Assembly: GCA_947450165.1 (NCBI GenBank)
Contig: CANFUJ010000009.1
Location: 1 to 33,261, forward strand
Direction: 5' to 3'
Origin: Chitinophagaceae bacterium
GTDB lineage: Bacteria > Bacteroidota > Bacteroidia > Chitinophagales > Chitinophagaceae
DNA length: 33,261 nucleotides
Each line of letters opens with the position of its first letter. Position 1 is the first letter of the stretch. The translations under genes and the position numbers were made by a program. The notes beneath the pieces are model-generated. The model ran no database searches, was not told where the DNA came from, and saw only the letters and a program-made list of their open reading frames with translations. This document shows positions 1 to 8,834 of this stretch, piece after piece.

Positions 1-641
1 CCTTCTTGGTTGTAAACTTCTCTGATGACAACACGATTTTCTTTTTGTAAATCAACACAAAGCTGTTCAAAATTTTTATAGTCATTTTTCTCAAGCGTTG
101 ATAGTCTTTCTCCGTATAACTTTTTATAGGTTTTAATGCATTTTGTAACGTCGGTAGATATTACATATTGTAAATTGAATTTCGAAGCGCGTACAATTCT
201 TTCTTTAAGATACTTGCTAGATGTTATTGCTTCATAATTTCTATTAAGATCAATCAAGTAATTGGAGTTGATTCTTTTTTGATAAAAACCAATTTCGTCA
301 GATGGTTTGTTTGCATAGTTGATGGAAATTTCTGCAAATTTAAAATGCGTAGAAGCCAGTGAAATAAACGCCTCTGTAATTTCTTCCGTTAAATTGTATT
401 TGCTATAAATTCCAGCTTGTTGTAAAAACGCAGGTTGATATAAATATCGAATCCCCATTTTTTTTCGCCAAATCAATGGCATCACCGCATCATAATCATT
501 TAAAACAATGGCATCCCAATTGGTAGCGATTTTGTTTAAATAATTAGATTCCACATAAATCAATTTATTCGCTGATTGTGCGATACAAAAATCCCATTTT
601 GTAAAATCAATTTCCTGATATGTTAGATATTGAATGTTCAA
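1..641 (-). CDS. FemAB/GNAT-fold-like protein, C-terminus cut by window edge
   Basis: An open frame runs uninterrupted from a TTG at 641 to the left edge, giving 213 codons of the N-terminal part. The protein begins NIQYLTYQEIDFTKWDFCI and contains NWDAIVLNDYDAVMPLIWRK followed by YLYQPAFLQQAGIY. From memory, this N-terminal layout belongs to a Bacteroidota family usually annotated as FemAB-like or GNAT-fold hypothetical proteins; no substrate can be inferred. The TTG sits 1 nt beyond the stop of the M1 peptidase gene, so the two are almost certainly co-transcribed. The frame stays open upstream of the TTG inside the M1 gene, but no ATG is visible near and the residues after the TTG look like the natural family N-terminus. 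There is no signal peptide. The family assignment is tentative; that it is a real gene is well supported by length, spacing and composition. Confidence 0.72.
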   Translation of the reverse strand, partial: MNIQYLTYQEIDFTKWDFCIAQSANKLIYVESNYLNKIATNWDAIVLNDYDAVMPLIWRKKMGIRYLYQPAFLQQAGIYSKYNLTEEITEAFISLASTHFKFAEISINYANKPSDEIGFYQKRINSNYLIDLNRNYEAITSSKYLKERIVRASKFNLQYVISTDVTKCIKTYKKLYGERLSTLEKNDYKNFEQLCVDLQKENRVVIREVYNQE

Positions 642-642
642 T

Positions 643-3375
643 TTAAAAAGGAATTTGAGGGAATGATGAAAATGTTTTCAACGAAATTTTCTGTATGTCA
701 ATGCTAAATGAAATGGTTTTTAAAAATTTCTTTTCTGTAATCGTTGAATTGATATAATCTTTAAACGACTTGCTGTACATCAATGGTAAATATACATTTA
801 CGATTTCTTTGAATAAAGAAAATTGAATCCCAGCGTTGAATAATATCTTTTCCGTTGGTGGATTTTTTTGCCATGATTGAGCATATGTTCCAATATCTGC
901 AAATAGAAAAAGTGGAATTTTAATGGGAAGTATTTCCAACGGATTGATTTTTTTTGGGATGCTTGTGTATAAATTTACAGCAATCAACCAATCGTCTGTT
1001 TTACCAATTTTACTACTTAGTAAATCTGTTCTGATTTTAAATGCCCCATCTTTAATCATCATTTGCTGATTCAAAAGTCCTTCAAACTCATTTCTGCCTG
1101 CAAAAAAATTGCTATAGGTATAATCTTCATAACCATTAGCACCACTGGTGTTTAAATGATATCGATCGGTTTTGTAACGCAACAAATTTGTTTTCTGCTT
1201 CGTGTATAAAAACTTTCCGGCAAATAATCGTAATCCCAATCCGCCCTCTTTTACGTAGTTGAAATAGTAGTTTCCTGTTGCACCAAACTTTAAAAATCCA
1301 TCACCGGATTCGGCATTTAAATTCCATTGGTAAGGGTATAATTTTCTGTTTTGTTGATATACAAATTGCAATTGATGAAGTATTCTATTTTTAGTAGGGT
1401 AAGTAAATACAGCCGTATTTAAAATAGTATCTCTATAGTAACTAAGGGTGGTTTCTTTTATGAAAAAAGTTTTCCATTGTAAATAAGCATTAGTGCTGCT
1501 TCTTGGATGCTTTTTTGGGAATACATATTTTATAGAAGACGCAAGTTTTTCAAAGTTTAAAAAATGAGTGTTCTCACCTTCCGGCGTGAATTTATTGTTG
1601 CTGAATTTTTCAAAAGCCAATGCCAATTGAAGTTTGTCGCCATTTCCAGTTAAATAATTGTCGTATGAAATTCTGCCTAATCCATTTATTTTTTTTGATG
1701 TAAATGAAACCATCGGCATGAATAAAAATTGAATTTTTGATGTTGGCAAAGTGTAATTATGTATCATCAAACCAGGCATCAATTTGTCGTATTTGTTTAT
1801 ACCCGCAATTGGTAAAATGCTAATCAAATGTTTTTTATCCGCGTCTTTAAAAGAAAAGAAAGGCGTGAATTTTAATGTTTTATTTTTTTTGGGGTAAATA
1901 CTTCCTTTGCTGTTAAGCGCATCAAAAAACAAGCTTAAATCTTTTTGAGATACTTCTTCGGCTATGACTTTGAAATCATTGGGGTAGGGGTGTTTGAATT
2001 TCCATTTTTCAAAATATGCTTTCATGATTTCGTCAAATGTTGTTTTGCCCAAAGAATCTTCCATCCATTGCATCCATAACGCTGCTTTGTTATAAGCAAT
2101 CATGGCATAATTCAATTCAGTGAAATCTGCAGATTTTGTAGAGATGGGCTGATCAGATTTTATTTTGCAAACAGTTTCTGTAAATAAATTATCTAGATCT
2201 TTAGGGATACGATTGTATAAAAATGGAGTTATTTTATTCTTTTTTTCGGGATAAAACAATTCCTCATATCGCTTATCGTAATAACTATTCATGCCTTCAT
2301 CCATCCAAGGGTAATCTCTTTCATTGGATGCTAAAATGCCATAAAACCAATTGTGACCCACTTCGTGATTAATTAAATTATCCAACGATTTTTTTGAATT
2401 AACCTGATCAATGAGTGTGATGGTTGGATACTCCATGCCGCCACCACCATCGTTTTTACTTTCCACCACCGAAACAATATGGTATGGATAATTTCCAATC
2501 CAATTGCTTTTTGTGCGAATGGCATTTTTAATTAAATCAATTGTGTTTAATGTTGTAAATATTTTCCTCGGATAATGATAGGCATACACATCAATGCTTT
2601 TATTGTTTAACTCCATCGTGTCATGTTCTACAATAAAATTTTTATCTGCAAACCAAGCAAAATCGTGAATGTTGTCTTGTTTGTATTGTAATGATTTTAT
2701 TTCTCCATTGGTTGTTTCGGATTGTAAAATACCTGTAGCCGCAACTTTGAAATCCTTTTGAATACTGATGTTTACTTCGAAATTCCCAAACTCGCTATAA
2801 AATTCACCTTGATCTAAATAGGGCATTTCGTGCCAACCATATTTATCATAAACAGCTGGTTTTGGATACCATTGTGTCATTTGAAATGAACTATCAATAT
2901 ATCCACCTCTCGAAAAATTATATGGCAGCTTAACATGAAATGGCGTTTGAATTTTTATGTTTTGTCCTGGCAGAATTGTTCTGGGTAAATTTAGTTTGAT
3001 GATATCTTGATGTTGTGGATGATTTGTAATAGATGCTTTTTCATCATCAATTTTAAATTCCAATTGGTTGATGAATCCTTTTTTTTCGGGGTCGCTAAAA
3101 TAGAAATCCGTTCGATCGTTTTCAAGCAATTGTTCACTGAAAGCAGATTGGTCGTTTTTATATGCATTTGGCCAAAGGTGAAACCAAATAAAGCTTAATG
3201 TATCTGGTGAAAAATTAAAATAATCGATTGCAACAAATCCGTCTAATATTTTTTGCTTTTCATCTAAACGAACATCAATTTTATAATTCACTTGTTGTTG
3301 CCAATAGCTATCCTTCTGTGTGAAAGCAATGGTGCTAAAAAAAACAAAGTAAAATATTAAGATGATGTACTTCAA
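643..3375 (-). CDS. secreted M1-family (gluzincin) metallopeptidase
   Basis: This 910-residue protein is an aminopeptidase-N-like M1 zinc metallopeptidase. A Sec signal peptide occupies about residues 1-20 (hydrophobic core, then AFTQ). The substrate-binding GxMEN-type motif appears as GGGGMEYP at 310-317. The zinc site is HEVGH at 337-341, with the third ligand E360 in WMDEGMN, 19 residues after the second His, which is the M1 spacing. The catalytic half is followed by a long region of about 400 residues rich in beta-strand-like segments, so the protein is much longer than a minimal M1 domain, as is common for exported Bacteroidota members. It should act in the periplasm or at the cell surface on peptides. 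The start is TTG, because the upstream frame reaches a stop at 3391-3393 with no ATG between. A TAnnTTTG box lies just ahead. The FemAB-like gene follows after 1 nt. Confidence 0.93.
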   Translation of the reverse strand: MKYIILIFYFVFFSTIAFTQKDSYWQQQVNYKIDVRLDEKQKILDGFVAIDYFNFSPDTLSFIWFHLWPNAYKNDQSAFSEQLLENDRTDFYFSDPEKKGFINQLEFKIDDEKASITNHPQHQDIIKLNLPRTILPGQNIKIQTPFHVKLPYNFSRGGYIDSSFQMTQWYPKPAVYDKYGWHEMPYLDQGEFYSEFGNFEVNISIQKDFKVAATGILQSETTNGEIKSLQYKQDNIHDFAWFADKNFIVEHDTMELNNKSIDVYAYHYPRKIFTTLNTIDLIKNAIRTKSNWIGNYPYHIVSVVESKNDGGGGMEYPTITLIDQVNSKKSLDNLINHEVGHNWFYGILASNERDYPWMDEGMNSYYDKRYEELFYPEKKNKITPFLYNRIPKDLDNLFTETVCKIKSDQPISTKSADFTELNYAMIAYNKAALWMQWMEDSLGKTTFDEIMKAYFEKWKFKHPYPNDFKVIAEEVSQKDLSLFFDALNSKGSIYPKKNKTLKFTPFFSFKDADKKHLISILPIAGINKYDKLMPGLMIHNYTLPTSKIQFLFMPMVSFTSKKINGLGRISYDNYLTGNGDKLQLALAFEKFSNNKFTPEGENTHFLNFEKLASSIKYVFPKKHPRSSTNAYLQWKTFFIKETTLSYYRDTILNTAVFTYPTKNRILHQLQFVYQQNRKLYPYQWNLNAESGDGFLKFGATGNYYFNYVKEGGLGLRLFAGKFLYTKQKTNLLRYKTDRYHLNTSGANGYEDYTYSNFFAGRNEFEGLLNQQMMIKDGAFKIRTDLLSSKIGKTDDWLIAVNLYTSIPKKINPLEILPIKIPLFLFADIGTYAQSWQKNPPTEKILFNAGIQFSLFKEIVNVYLPLMYSKSFKDYINSTITEKKFLKTISFSIDIQKISLKTFSSFPQIPF

Positions 3376-3391
3376 CTGAATTGGGTTTGTT

Positions 3392-3399
3392 CAAAAATA
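3392..3399 (-). promoter_or_regulatory. candidate -7 box for the M1 peptidase gene
   Basis: Read on the minus strand this is TATTTTTG, an exact match to the Bacteroidota -7 consensus TAnnTTTG. It lies 16 bases ahead of the TTG start, implying a very short leader. No good TTG sits at the usual -33 spacing (only TTTCTG at about 14 nt), so the match may be partly due to AT-rich composition. Confidence 0.4.
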
Positions 3400-3428
3400 C
3401 AAAAATTAATAGGCAGAAAGCACTTGTA

Positions 3429-4826
3429 TTATTTCCCTTTTCCGGCAAAAATAATCTGAATGGTATAAAGCATAATTTTAAAATCAAGTGCTAAAGAAAC
3501 ATTTTCAATATACAGCAAATCATATGGCATGCGCAAAACCATTTCTTCAATAGAAGCGGCATATCCGTAATTCACCATTCCCCAACCGGTTATGCCCGGT
3601 TTTACTTTTGAAATAAAATTATATTCGGGATGTAATTTTACAATTTGGTCAATGTAAAATTTTCTTTCAGGGCGAGGTCCAACCAAACTCATTTCGCCAA
3701 TTAAAACATTCCACAATTGAGGCAGTTCATCTAGTCGCCATTTACGCATTGTTTTCCCCCATTTTGTAATTCGGGTATCATCTACAGAACTGAGTTGTGG
3801 TCCATTGATTTCAGCGTTTACATTCATCGAACGAAACTTATACATTGTAAAAGGATTTCCTTTGTATCCGATTCTTTCTTGAGCATAAATTACTGGTCCG
3901 ACAGATGATATTCTAACCCTTATCCATGTGTAAATAATTAATGGTAAAAGTAAAATGATGGCTGTAATAGAAACGAAAACATCTATTGCTCGTTTGATGT
4001 TTTGTTGCCAAGGCGGAAGAAGACCTGCGTGGATATCAATTAGCGGAACACCTAAAACGTTATTGGTATGTAACGCGCCAGTTATGATGTCAACTGTATC
4101 TGGCGTTATTTTGATGTTGATGTTTTTATTGCTTAATAACTGCAGAATTTTCGTAATTAAATCTCTATCATTTTTTTCAATGGTAATGATGATTTCTGCA
4201 ATATTTAGATTAGATATAACTTCTTCAATTTGAAGTATGTTGCTGTAGTTATTTATGTTCGTATCGAGGAGGATGTTTTCTGAAGGATTCGTATTTAAAA
4301 ATCCGACAAATCGATATCCGGAAATTGCTTTTGAAGATTTGAAATTTGTATAGAAATCAACTGCTTTTTTACCAGATCCAATTATAAGTGCATTGTAGAA
4401 AATAGCGCCGGATTTAATTTGATTTTTTGCGTAGGTTAAAAATAAAAATCTAGCAAGAGCGGTTAAAAAGAATATGGGAATCAGCAGACTAAAAAATTCG
4501 AGATAGTAAGAATTGTTGTTGTCGTGTGGGTTTTTTAAAATGAAGAAAAACAATAAGAATAAGCATCCGATTAAACTGACCAAAAACGTTTTAGCAATTT
4601 CAGCTAATCTGGATTTGTGGTAAATGGAGTTGTAAAAACCAAATAAAAAATAAAGTGTTAGCCAACCAGCTACATAAAGTATCCAGCCCAAATAGAAGCC
4701 AGATGGGATTCTGAAATTGTAATTGTAAATAATAGTGCGTAAATAATAAAAGCAAAGCCAAGTAAAACAACAGATCAACAGATCAGTTAAAATAATCCAA
4801 ATGATATTGATTTTGGGTTGTTTCAT
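3429..4826 (-). CDS. undecaprenyl-phosphate sugar phosphotransferase (polyprenyl glycosylphosphotransferase)
   Basis: The product is an integral membrane sugar transferase that would start exopolysaccharide, O-antigen or capsule repeat-unit assembly by moving a sugar-1-phosphate from a nucleotide sugar to undecaprenyl phosphate. Several hydrophobic N-terminal helices (roughly the first 130 residues) precede a Rossmann-like CoA-binding-type region beginning at ALIIGSGKKAVDFY. The C-terminal catalytic domain starts with KRAIDVFVS and one more membrane helix. It then shows AQERIGYKG, MYKFRSM, RKWRLDELPQLWN and GEMSLVGPRPE, the signature of the WcaJ/PglC-like bacterial sugar transferase family. 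I chose the ATG at 4826 (MKQPKIN, 465 residues). A TTG at 4838 is in frame but lies in an AT-rich repeat. The exact sugar (glucose, galactose or another) cannot be read from sequence. Confidence 0.9.
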   Translation of the reverse strand: MKQPKINIIWIILTDLLICCFTWLCFYYLRTIIYNYNFRIPSGFYLGWILYVAGWLTLYFLFGFYNSIYHKSRLAEIAKTFLVSLIGCLFLLFFFILKNPHDNNNSYYLEFFSLLIPIFFLTALARFLFLTYAKNQIKSGAIFYNALIIGSGKKAVDFYTNFKSSKAISGYRFVGFLNTNPSENILLDTNINNYSNILQIEEVISNLNIAEIIITIEKNDRDLITKILQLLSNKNINIKITPDTVDIITGALHTNNVLGVPLIDIHAGLLPPWQQNIKRAIDVFVSITAIILLLPLIIYTWIRVRISSVGPVIYAQERIGYKGNPFTMYKFRSMNVNAEINGPQLSSVDDTRITKWGKTMRKWRLDELPQLWNVLIGEMSLVGPRPERKFYIDQIVKLHPEYNFISKVKPGITGWGMVNYGYAASIEEMVLRMPYDLLYIENVSLALDFKIMLYTIQIIFAGKGK

Positions 4827-4830
4827 TTGC

Positions 4831-4917
4831 GAATTCAAAATTCAAAAGTCAAAAGTGAAAAGTCGAAAATTATGGATAACCCTTTTTTAATTTTTTCTTT
4901 TTAATTTTTACTTTGAA
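4831..4917. repeat. AT-rich inverted heptamer repeat, copy A
   Basis: The left arm holds tandem TTCAAAA and AAAAGTN units (about 4833-4870). The right arm holds the opposite-sense units CTTTTTAATTTTTACTTTG (about 4896-4914). The arms can fold imperfectly on each other. The element fills the gap between the Gfo/Idh and sugar transferase genes. Similar elements occur at 13020, 13550 and 18996. Confidence 0.6.
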
Positions 4918-4918
4918 A

Positions 4919-5887
4919 TCAATGTTGTTTGCTGTTTATTTTTTCTAGAATAAGATGTGCCACTTCCATTGCTCTGAAACCATCTATAATGGTTACTGGT
5001 GTTTCTTGATTATTGATGATTGCATCTTTGAAACATTCCAATTCCATTTTAATGGCATTTACCGCTTCAACTTTTGGGTTTGATATTCCAATTGATTTTG
5101 TACCATGATTGGTTTCTATGTCGAAGCTAAAATCATTTTTGTCATCGGGTTGATTGAGTCGTATGATTTCTGCTTTTTTATCCAAGAAGTCGATTCCGAT
5201 ATAAGCGTCTTTTTGAAACAACCTTATTTTACGCATTTTTTTAAGCGAAATGCGACTGCTGGTAAGATTGGCTACACAACCATTATCAAACTCTATACGC
5301 ACATTGGCAATATCTGGGGTTTCGCTCATTACGGCCACACCATTCGCTGAAATATAACTTACATTGCTATTTACAAGGTGTAAAATAATATCAATGTCGT
5401 GAATCATTAAATCCAATACAACACTAACGTCTGTCCCGCGTGGATTAAATTCGGCTAGACGATGTACTTCAATAAACATGGGCTTTAGCGTGTAGCCCTT
5501 CAATGCAAAAAAAGCCGGATTGAATCTTTCTACATGCCCAACTTGAAATTTAAGATTAGATTCTTTTGCAAGTTTAACCAGTTCACGCGCTTCTTCCATG
5601 GTGTTTGCCAATGGTTTCTCCACAAAAACGTGCTTTCCTTTTCTGAGCGCCATTTTACACAACTCAAAATGATGGATGGTGGGCGCTACAATGTCTACGG
5701 CATCACAGGCATCCATAAGTGCCGAAGGATCTAAAAATCTTTTGAGCTGATAGGTGCCTTCAATAACTTTTGCATTTTCATTATTGGGGTCAAAAAAACC
5801 AACCAATTCAACGCCTTCAATTTCTTTCCAATTGTTTAAATGAAATTTTCCCAGGTGGCCAGTACCAAACACCGCAATTTTTAACAT
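4919..5887 (-). CDS. Gfo/Idh/MocA-family NAD(P)-dependent oxidoreductase
   Basis: This 322-residue protein has the two-domain build of the glucose-fructose oxidoreductase/inositol dehydrogenase family. It starts directly with the Rossmann fold MLKIAVFGTGHLGKFH (GxGxxG-type dinucleotide loop at residues 8-13) and has an acidic residue after the second strand (FFDPNN). The family's EKP motif is at 90-92 (FVEKPLAN), and a D-x-x-x-H-D-I-D segment (LDLMIHDIDI) fits the catalytic region of the C-terminal domain. It is cytoplasmic, with no signal peptide. The reaction is likely NAD(P)-linked oxidation or reduction of a sugar or sugar-nucleotide. Its position between a cell-envelope sugar transferase and accA fits surface polysaccharide metabolism, but that is only inference. 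It lies 42 bases after accA on the same strand and is probably co-transcribed with it. Confidence 0.92.
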   Translation of the reverse strand: MLKIAVFGTGHLGKFHLNNWKEIEGVELVGFFDPNNENAKVIEGTYQLKRFLDPSALMDACDAVDIVAPTIHHFELCKMALRKGKHVFVEKPLANTMEEARELVKLAKESNLKFQVGHVERFNPAFFALKGYTLKPMFIEVHRLAEFNPRGTDVSVVLDLMIHDIDIILHLVNSNVSYISANGVAVMSETPDIANVRIEFDNGCVANLTSSRISLKKMRKIRLFQKDAYIGIDFLDKKAEIIRLNQPDDKNDFSFDIETNHGTKSIGISNPKVEAVNAIKMELECFKDAIINNQETPVTIIDGFRAMEVAHLILEKINSKQH

Positions 5888-5929
5888 GTATAAAATTTAT
5901 GCTTCTAGATTTAATGATTGTAATTTTTA

Positions 5930-6907
5930 TTAAACGGTTTTCTCTTCCCAGAATCCCATTTTCCCAAACTTCTCTATTCGAGTATTCACTCTTTCTTCAG
6001 CTGGAATTTTTTCAAGATCATTTAACATCGGAATTAAATAATCTTTGAGATTTTGTGCGGCTTCATCATAATCCCAATGTGCGCCACCTAAAGGTTCTGG
6101 AATTACTTGGTCTACAAGTCCGAAATTAAGCATATCGGTACCGGTTAGACGAAGTTGATCTGCTGCGATTTCCTTTTTCTCCCAAGTGCGCCATAAAATG
6201 CTGCTACAGCTTTCTGGAGAGATTACGGTGTACCAAGTATTCTCCATCATCACTACTTTATCGCCAACGCCAATGCCCAAAGCTCCACCACTAGCTCCTT
6301 CGCCAATAATCACACAAATCACAGGAACTTTAAGGGAAATCATTTCATAAATATTTCTAGCAATGGCTTCACCTTGTCCTCTTTCTTCGGCTTCAATTCC
6401 AGGATAAGCACCAGGGGTATCAATTAATGTAACGATTGGTTTATTGAATTTCTCGGCAAGTTTCATTAAACGAAGGGCTTTTCTATAACCTTCGGGATTA
6501 GCCATACCAAAATTTCTGATTTGTCGGGTTTTGGTATTGTTGCCTTTTTGTTGTCCGATAAACATAACGGTTTTATCGCCCAGTTGCGCAAAACCGCCAA
6601 CCATGGCTTTATCGTCTTTTACATTTCTATCGCCATGAAGCTCAACAAAGTTGGTACACATTTTTTCAATGTACTTTAATGTATATGGGCGATCAGGGTG
6701 ACGGCTCAATTGAACGCGATGCCAAGGCGTAAGGTTATCGGTAATGTCTTTTTTTACAAGTTCTATTTTTTGTTCCAATGCCAAAATAGAAGTCGATAAA
6801 TCGGTTTCTGATTGTTCTTGTGTAGTTTGTAATTGTTCGATTTGATCGTAAAGATCTTTAACGGGTTTTTCAAACTCGAGGTATTGTCTGTTTTTTAATT
6901 GAGGCAT
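5930..6907 (-). CDS. accA: acetyl-CoA carboxylase carboxyltransferase subunit alpha
   Basis: AccA pairs with AccD to transfer the carboxyl group from biotin to acetyl-CoA, giving malonyl-CoA, the committed step of fatty acid synthesis in the cytoplasm. The 325-residue length is normal for the family. The N-terminal part is a helical coiled segment ([16 protein letters not shown]). The crotonase-like core shows [49 protein letters not shown] and [19 protein letters not shown], all characteristic of AccA. The ATG at 6907 fits the family N-terminus. A candidate promoter lies 37-66 bases upstream, back to back with that of tRNA-Asp. The Gfo/Idh gene follows closely. Confidence 0.97.
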   Translation of the reverse strand: MPQLKNRQYLEFEKPVKDLYDQIEQLQTTQEQSETDLSTSILALEQKIELVKKDITDNLTPWHRVQLSRHPDRPYTLKYIEKMCTNFVELHGDRNVKDDKAMVGGFAQLGDKTVMFIGQQKGNNTKTRQIRNFGMANPEGYRKALRLMKLAEKFNKPIVTLIDTPGAYPGIEAEERGQGEAIARNIYEMISLKVPVICVIIGEGASGGALGIGVGDKVVMMENTWYTVISPESCSSILWRTWEKKEIAADQLRLTGTDMLNFGLVDQVIPEPLGGAHWDYDEAAQNLKDYLIPMLNDLEKIPAEERVNTRIEKFGKMGFWEEKTV

Positions 6908-6943
6908 ATTATAAAAAGTATTCGTTTATAAGAATTTGGTTCG

Positions 6944-6973
6944 GCAAGTTACTTGTAAAATTAAGTGATACAA
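6944..6973 (-). promoter_or_regulatory. candidate accA promoter
   Basis: Read on the minus strand, a TTG (6973-6971) is followed after 19 bases by TAACTTGC (6951-6944). This is an imperfect form of the Bacteroidota TTG ... TAnnTTTG promoter. The leader would be about 30 bases. It is supported by spacing and by its place in the divergent accA/tRNA-Asp region. Confidence 0.35.
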
Positions 6974-6989
6974 TTTTTTTTAAAAATTT

Positions 6990-7021
6990 TTGTTTTTGAA
7001 AAACAAAACTCCTTATCTTTG
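6990..7021 (+). promoter_or_regulatory. promoter of tRNA-Asp
   Basis: TTG at 6990-6992 (within TTTTTG), a 21-base spacer, then TATCTTTG at 7014-7021 match the Bacteroidota housekeeping promoter TTTG/TTG ... TAnnTTTG. Transcription should start about 7 bases later, leaving roughly 40 bases before the tRNA. Confidence 0.8.
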
Positions 7022-7067
7022 CCATCCTTTAAAAAGCGAATCAAATTGTTTTTTAAAGTGGTATTAA

Positions 7068-7141
7068 GGAGCGGTAGTTCAGTTGGTTAGAATGCTGCCC
7101 TGTCACGGCAGAGGTCGCGGGTTCGAGTCCCGTCCGCTCCG
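7068..7141 (+). tRNA. tRNA-Asp (GTC)
   Basis: A complete 74-base cloverleaf. The acceptor stem GGAGCGG/CCGCTCC has 7 pairs, with G73 as discriminator. The anticodon stem CTGCC/GGCAG encloses loop CTGTCAC, with anticodon GTC at 7102-7104. The T arm is GCGGG-TTCGAGT-CCCGT. CCA is not encoded and must be added after transcription. It is followed at once by a strong terminator. Confidence 0.98.
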
Positions 7142-7156
7142 CAACCAACATAGATG

Positions 7157-7192
7157 ACGCCTTGTAAATGAATAATTTACGAGGCGTTTTTG
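7157..7192 (+). terminator. Rho-independent terminator after tRNA-Asp
   Basis: ACGCCTTGTAAAT pairs along its full length with ATTTACGAGGCGT (13 pairs including one T-G) across a five-base loop, and is followed by a run of T. It sits 16 bases after the tRNA and should end its transcript. Confidence 0.9.
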
Positions 7193-7198
7193 ATTTTG

Positions 7199-7218
7199 GG
7201 GGACGAGGTGGGGGACGT
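7199..7218 (+). repeat. doubled GGGGGACG motif, possible integration-site relic
   Basis: Two perfect copies of GGGGGACG (7199-7206 and 7211-7218) are separated by AGGT, in otherwise very AT-rich DNA directly after the tRNA-Asp terminator. Such G-rich direct repeats beside a tRNA gene are unexplained by the genes here. They might be arm-type integrase sites or an attachment scar. This is inference; no integrase gene is present. Confidence 0.35.
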
Positions 7219-7304
7219 TCGAGTTTTAAAATGCATTTTACATCAGAATTAGAGGTTTATTAAGTTCAATTATTATGTATCTTCATTTCAAATAATTAAT
7301 AAAA

Positions 7305-7703
7305 ATGAGAAAGTTATATACAATTACCGCATTTATAATATTGGCATTAGTTAACAATACTAATGCTCAAACATTGGGGACAAAGAAAAATATTACCCTG
7401 AAATTAATGAGTTACGAATGTGGAGACTTTTGTAATATCGAATTACAGGATGTTATATCAAAAGCAACTTATGGGTATGATAATATTGATCAAAAAACAA
7501 AAGACAATGGGATTTTAAATGCAATTCAAGATGCATATTATAAAAACGATGGAAGCGATAAAAAATTAAAAGGTAAAATCTATAAAGCAGTTATCGAGTA
7601 TAGAAAAACAGATATTTGGACAACACCAAATAGTACTGAAGAGTCTCCAGTTAAAACAGGTAAGAAAAAATCGATGTGGATGATTAATCTGCTTTCAAAA
7701 TAA
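7305..7703 (+). CDS. small exported protein of unknown function
   Basis: I do not recognise this family. The 132-residue product has a clear Sec signal peptide (MRKLYTITAF, hydrophobic to about residue 20, then NTNAQ), leaving a mature protein of about 110 residues. The mature part is lysine-rich and has two close cysteines in SYECGDFCNIEL, which could form a disulfide or bind a ligand. There is no lipobox and no membrane segment. The ATG start is preceded by an AT-rich leader. It is followed after 52 bases by another exported protein gene on the same strand, and the pair plus the DUF2490 gene fill the space between two tRNA genes. Codon and base use do not obviously differ from the neighbours. 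Confidence 0.75.
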   Translation: MRKLYTITAFIILALVNNTNAQTLGTKKNITLKLMSYECGDFCNIELQDVISKATYGYDNIDQKTKDNGILNAIQDAYYKNDGSDKKLKGKIYKAVIEYRKTDIWTTPNSTEESPVKTGKKKSMWMINLLSK

Positions 7704-7755
7704 TTTCATTTTTTCATTTGAGTAAACTATTTCAATCTGCCATTCAAACATCCAA

Positions 7756-8739
7756 ATGAAAAATCTAAAATTCTTTTTACTCATAAATCTCTTTGTTACA
7801 AACACTCATTTGTTGACGGCTCAAACCATGACTACGCTACAATTGGGGGATGATAACGACAGCAGTTATTATCACCTTACAAAAATTACAGACAACGAAT
7901 ATTGGGCTTGTGGTGAAAAAGGGATCATTACTAAGTTTGATTCTATCGGCCATTTTCAATCCATGGACATTCAAACAGATGGATTTAATATACTTAAGGC
8001 GGAAAGGATTGGCGATTTTGTTTTATTAGCAACAGATGACTCTAGATTAATGAAGTATAACTTGATTTCAAAAACATTAGAAAAAGTAGATTTTAAGCAT
8101 TACAAAAATCGTTGTTTTTATGATTTTTTGGTTTTGCCTACTGGTAAAATTCTGCTTTGTGGAGGAACTACAGGCATTTCAAAAGGAGAAAAGAAAATTC
8201 CATTTGGGTTTATTGCCATTACAGATGCCAGTTTATCAGAACCAAAAAAAATATGGAAAAGCTATAGAAAGTTTGCATGGTCGCTATTGGCAAAAAAAGA
8301 TGGATCTATCACTGCTGCAGTTTTCAATGGAGTAAATACCAGTTTAATTAATACTAAGAATTTAGTTCATTGGAAGAAGCATAAAAAAATAAATGGACTT
8401 GTTCATGAAATTAAACTAAAAGAAAATCAGGACGAAATGAGTTATGTGGGTACGGCAAGTTTACATTATAACCAAAAAGGGATTATTGGGTTGGATGACA
8501 AAAACAATCTGAAAATTGATTCAAGTGGTTGTTTTTGGAGCCAAGAAATCAGCAAAGGTTTTCAAATCATTTGTAGTCAAAAAGGGCAGGTGTATTTTTT
8601 TAAAAATGGTCAGTATAAAAACATGTTCCAATTGCCAACAACATTTGCTTTATACGACATGAAAATAATTTCCAATCAAAAACTATTGGTTGTGGGACAT
8701 GGAAAATGTGCTTTTCTGATTGACAATTGTTTGAATTAG
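7756..8739 (+). CDS. exported protein with beta-propeller-like repeats, unknown function
   Basis: The 327-residue product starts with a Sec signal peptide (MKNLKFFLLINLFV ... LLTAQ, about residues 1-23). The rest is made of short repeating segments of the kind seen in beta-propellers. Examples are EYWACGEKGIITKFDSIG, FVLLATDDSRLMKYN, KILLCGGTTGISKG, QVYFFKNGQYKN and KLLVVGHGKCAFLID, at intervals of roughly 40-50 residues. No catalytic motif is visible. A secreted or periplasmic propeller with a binding role is the most likely class, but the repeat assignment is my reading and not a family match. Another possibility is a divergent YCF48- or Kelch-like protein. It is probably co-transcribed with the small exported protein upstream. 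Confidence 0.8.
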   Translation: MKNLKFFLLINLFVTNTHLLTAQTMTTLQLGDDNDSSYYHLTKITDNEYWACGEKGIITKFDSIGHFQSMDIQTDGFNILKAERIGDFVLLATDDSRLMKYNLISKTLEKVDFKHYKNRCFYDFLVLPTGKILLCGGTTGISKGEKKIPFGFIAITDASLSEPKKIWKSYRKFAWSLLAKKDGSITAAVFNGVNTSLINTKNLVHWKKHKKINGLVHEIKLKENQDEMSYVGTASLHYNQKGIIGLDDKNNLKIDSSGCFWSQEISKGFQIICSQKGQVYFFKNGQYKNMFQLPTTFALYDMKIISNQKLLVVGHGKCAFLIDNCLN

Positions 8740-8834
8740 TTTGGCTTTCTATTGTAGTTCTGGCCAATTTGTAACTCATCAATTATATCAAACGGTAGTA
8801 AGAAAATCTCATTATTTATTCAAATTTGAATCTC

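Noticed and set aside
8818-8831. ATTCAAATTTGAAT palindrome just ahead of the DUF2490 gene, as an operator.
   Set aside because: A 14-base A/T-dominated palindrome is not rare in such DNA and it has no second copy or promoter nearby.
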